A DNA stretch of 64,000 nt from Pseudomonas triticifolii (lineage in GTDB: Bacteria; Pseudomonadota; Gammaproteobacteria; Pseudomonadales; Pseudomonadaceae). This document shows, piece by piece, positions 63,189 to 64,000 of the stretch. A program made the position numbers and the translations under genes. Under the pieces are notes generated by a model, which did no database searches, was not told the origin of the DNA, and was given only the letters and a program-made list of their open reading frames with translations. Every line of letters starts with the position of its first letter. Position 1 is the first letter of the stretch. The stretch covers positions 1 through 64,000 of the forward strand of contig NZ_JACONV010000015.1 in the NCBI RefSeq assembly GCF_014358015.1, written 5' to 3'.

Positions 63189-64000
63189 CGGCAAACCCCT
63201 TGCGGGCTTTCTGGAAGAAGGCAAAGCCCGCCATGGCGATGACACAGGCGATCAGCATCGCCAGGGCCAGGCTTTGCCAGTCAGGCCAACGCCCGAACAA
63301 GAGCACGTTGCGGCTTTCTTCGATGATGTACGTCAGCGGGTTGAGCCTCAGCCAGGGCTGGTAAGCAGGCGGCAAGGCGGCCACCGGATACAGAACCGGC
63401 GAAAGAAACAGCAGGACAGTGGTCAGTACGCCAATGACCTGGCCCACATCGCGCAGGTAAACGCCCAACGCAGCCAGCAGCCAGCTGAACCCCAGGGTCG
63501 CGATGGCCAGCGGCAGCAGCACCAGGGGAAGCAGCAACGCTGTCCAGTACAGCGTGTGGGTCAGCACGAACTGCGCCAGCAGCAGCACAATCAGGCTGGT
63601 GCCGGTATGAAAAAGCGCCGACCCCAATGTCACGACCGACAGCACTTCCAACGGAAACAGCACTTTCTTCACGTAGTTGCCGTTGCTCATGATCAACGAC
63701 GGCGAGCGGTTCGCACACTCGGCAAACAGCCCATGCACAATCATCCCCACGAACAGCAGAATGGCAAAGCCGCCCTTGCTCGTGTCCTGTCCGGCCCAGC
63801 GGGCCTGGAACACTTCGGAAAACACAAAGGTGTACACCGCCAGCATCAGCAGCGGATTGAAGAACGACCAGGCAATGCCGATCACCGAACCGCGATAACG
63901 GCCGATGACCTCGCGCCGGGTCAGGGTGCTGATCAATTGTCTGTGACGCCAGAGGCTGCGCAGCAGATCCAGAGGACCGGCAGCCGGCGCTAGATGAGCG
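63178..64000 (-). CDS. wzm: ABC polysaccharide export permease, 5' end outside window
   Basis: The visible 273 codons encode an ABC-2 permease. The reading frame stays open to the right edge through LLRSLWRHRQLISTLTRREV, the typical cytosolic N-terminus of Wzm, so the true start lies beyond position 64000. An internal TTG at 63936 is therefore not the start. Six hydrophobic segments and the conserved YLRDVGQVIGVLTTVLLFLSPV are present. The stop overlaps wzt. Together with the WbdD-like protein it forms a classical ABC-transporter-dependent O-antigen or capsule export module. Confidence 0.92.
   Translation of the reverse strand, partial: AHLAPAAGPLDLLRSLWRHRQLISTLTRREVIGRYRGSVIGIAWSFFNPLLMLAVYTFVFSEVFQARWAGQDTSKGGFAILLFVGMIVHGLFAECANRSPSLIMSNGNYVKKVLFPLEVLSVVTLGSALFHTGTSLIVLLLAQFVLTHTLYWTALLLPLVLLPLAIATLGFSWLLAALGVYLRDVGQVIGVLTTVLLFLSPVLYPVAALPPAYQPWLRLNPLTYIIEESRNVLLFGRWPDWQSLALAMLIACVIAMAGFAFFQKARKGFADVL

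Noticed and set aside
63178..63936. Right-end permease starting at the internal TTG (63936)
   Set aside because: The frame stays open to the window edge and encodes the expected Wzm N-terminus upstream of that codon, so the gene is cut by the window.

Overview
The window looks like chromosomal DNA of a Pseudomonas, probably of the syringae or fluorescens lineages. The evidence is REP/REPIN sequences of the GTGGGAGCGGACTTGTCCGCG kind (positions 21-46 and 6569-6890), PctA-type and McpS-type chemoreceptors, and many cell-surface glycosylation and type I secretion genes. Both ends of the window cut through ABC polysaccharide export loci.

Left part (1-25.8 kb): a Wzm-like O-antigen permease; a small DUF4214 surface protein; a triple-GT4 glycosyltransferase; a type I secretion operon (ABC ATPase, HlyD adaptor, TolC-like pore) translationally coupled to gmd; a rightward cassette of a GT4, GtrA, GtrB and a polytopic GtrC-like protein; a TylF-like methyltransferase; and a 2640-residue DUF4214 protein built from 47-residue repeats. 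The two DUF4214 proteins are the likely cargo of this secretion system.

Middle (about 25.9-33.4 kb): an inserted plasmid-like replicon. It has an AT-rich flank, 12 iterons of one 20-bp motif, a DnaA box, three tandem AT-rich 13-mers, a Rep_3 initiator, a ParA/ribbon-helix-helix partition pair, a Tus-like replication-terminator protein behind a perfect 15-bp inverted repeat, and a DUF4102-type tyrosine integrase. AGCT-rich palindromes, including a perfect 46-bp one, are scattered between the genes.

Right part (33.5-51.6 kb): an amino-acid chemoreceptor and an HBM chemoreceptor; two head-to-tail tRNA-shaped RNAs whose anticodon arm is an 8-bp helix capped by a GNRA tetraloop, so they have no anticodon; a second complete type I secretion operon; a TPR-containing O-GlcNAc-transferase-like protein; and a 2257-residue adhesin made of about 245 octapeptides with an FrpC-like calcium-binding C-terminus. 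Secretion system, glycosyltransferase and adhesin look like one functional unit.

Right end (52-64 kb): a small methyltransferase, an exported protein made of six 13-residue repeats, an unknown protein, a GT2/GT-C pair, and a leftward Wzm-Wzt-'WbdD-like' operon. In that operon one 1457-residue protein combines methyltransferase, kinase-like, coiled-coil and two GT2 domains. This suggests ABC-dependent export of a glycan whose end is capped and recognised by the C-terminal domain of Wzt.

The observations I consider most novel are the anticodon-less tandem tRNA-like RNAs (37805-37958), the Tus-like gene with Ter-like inverted repeats inside a mobile replicon (30472-31647), and the octapeptide adhesin/OGT/type I secretion locus (38391-51601).
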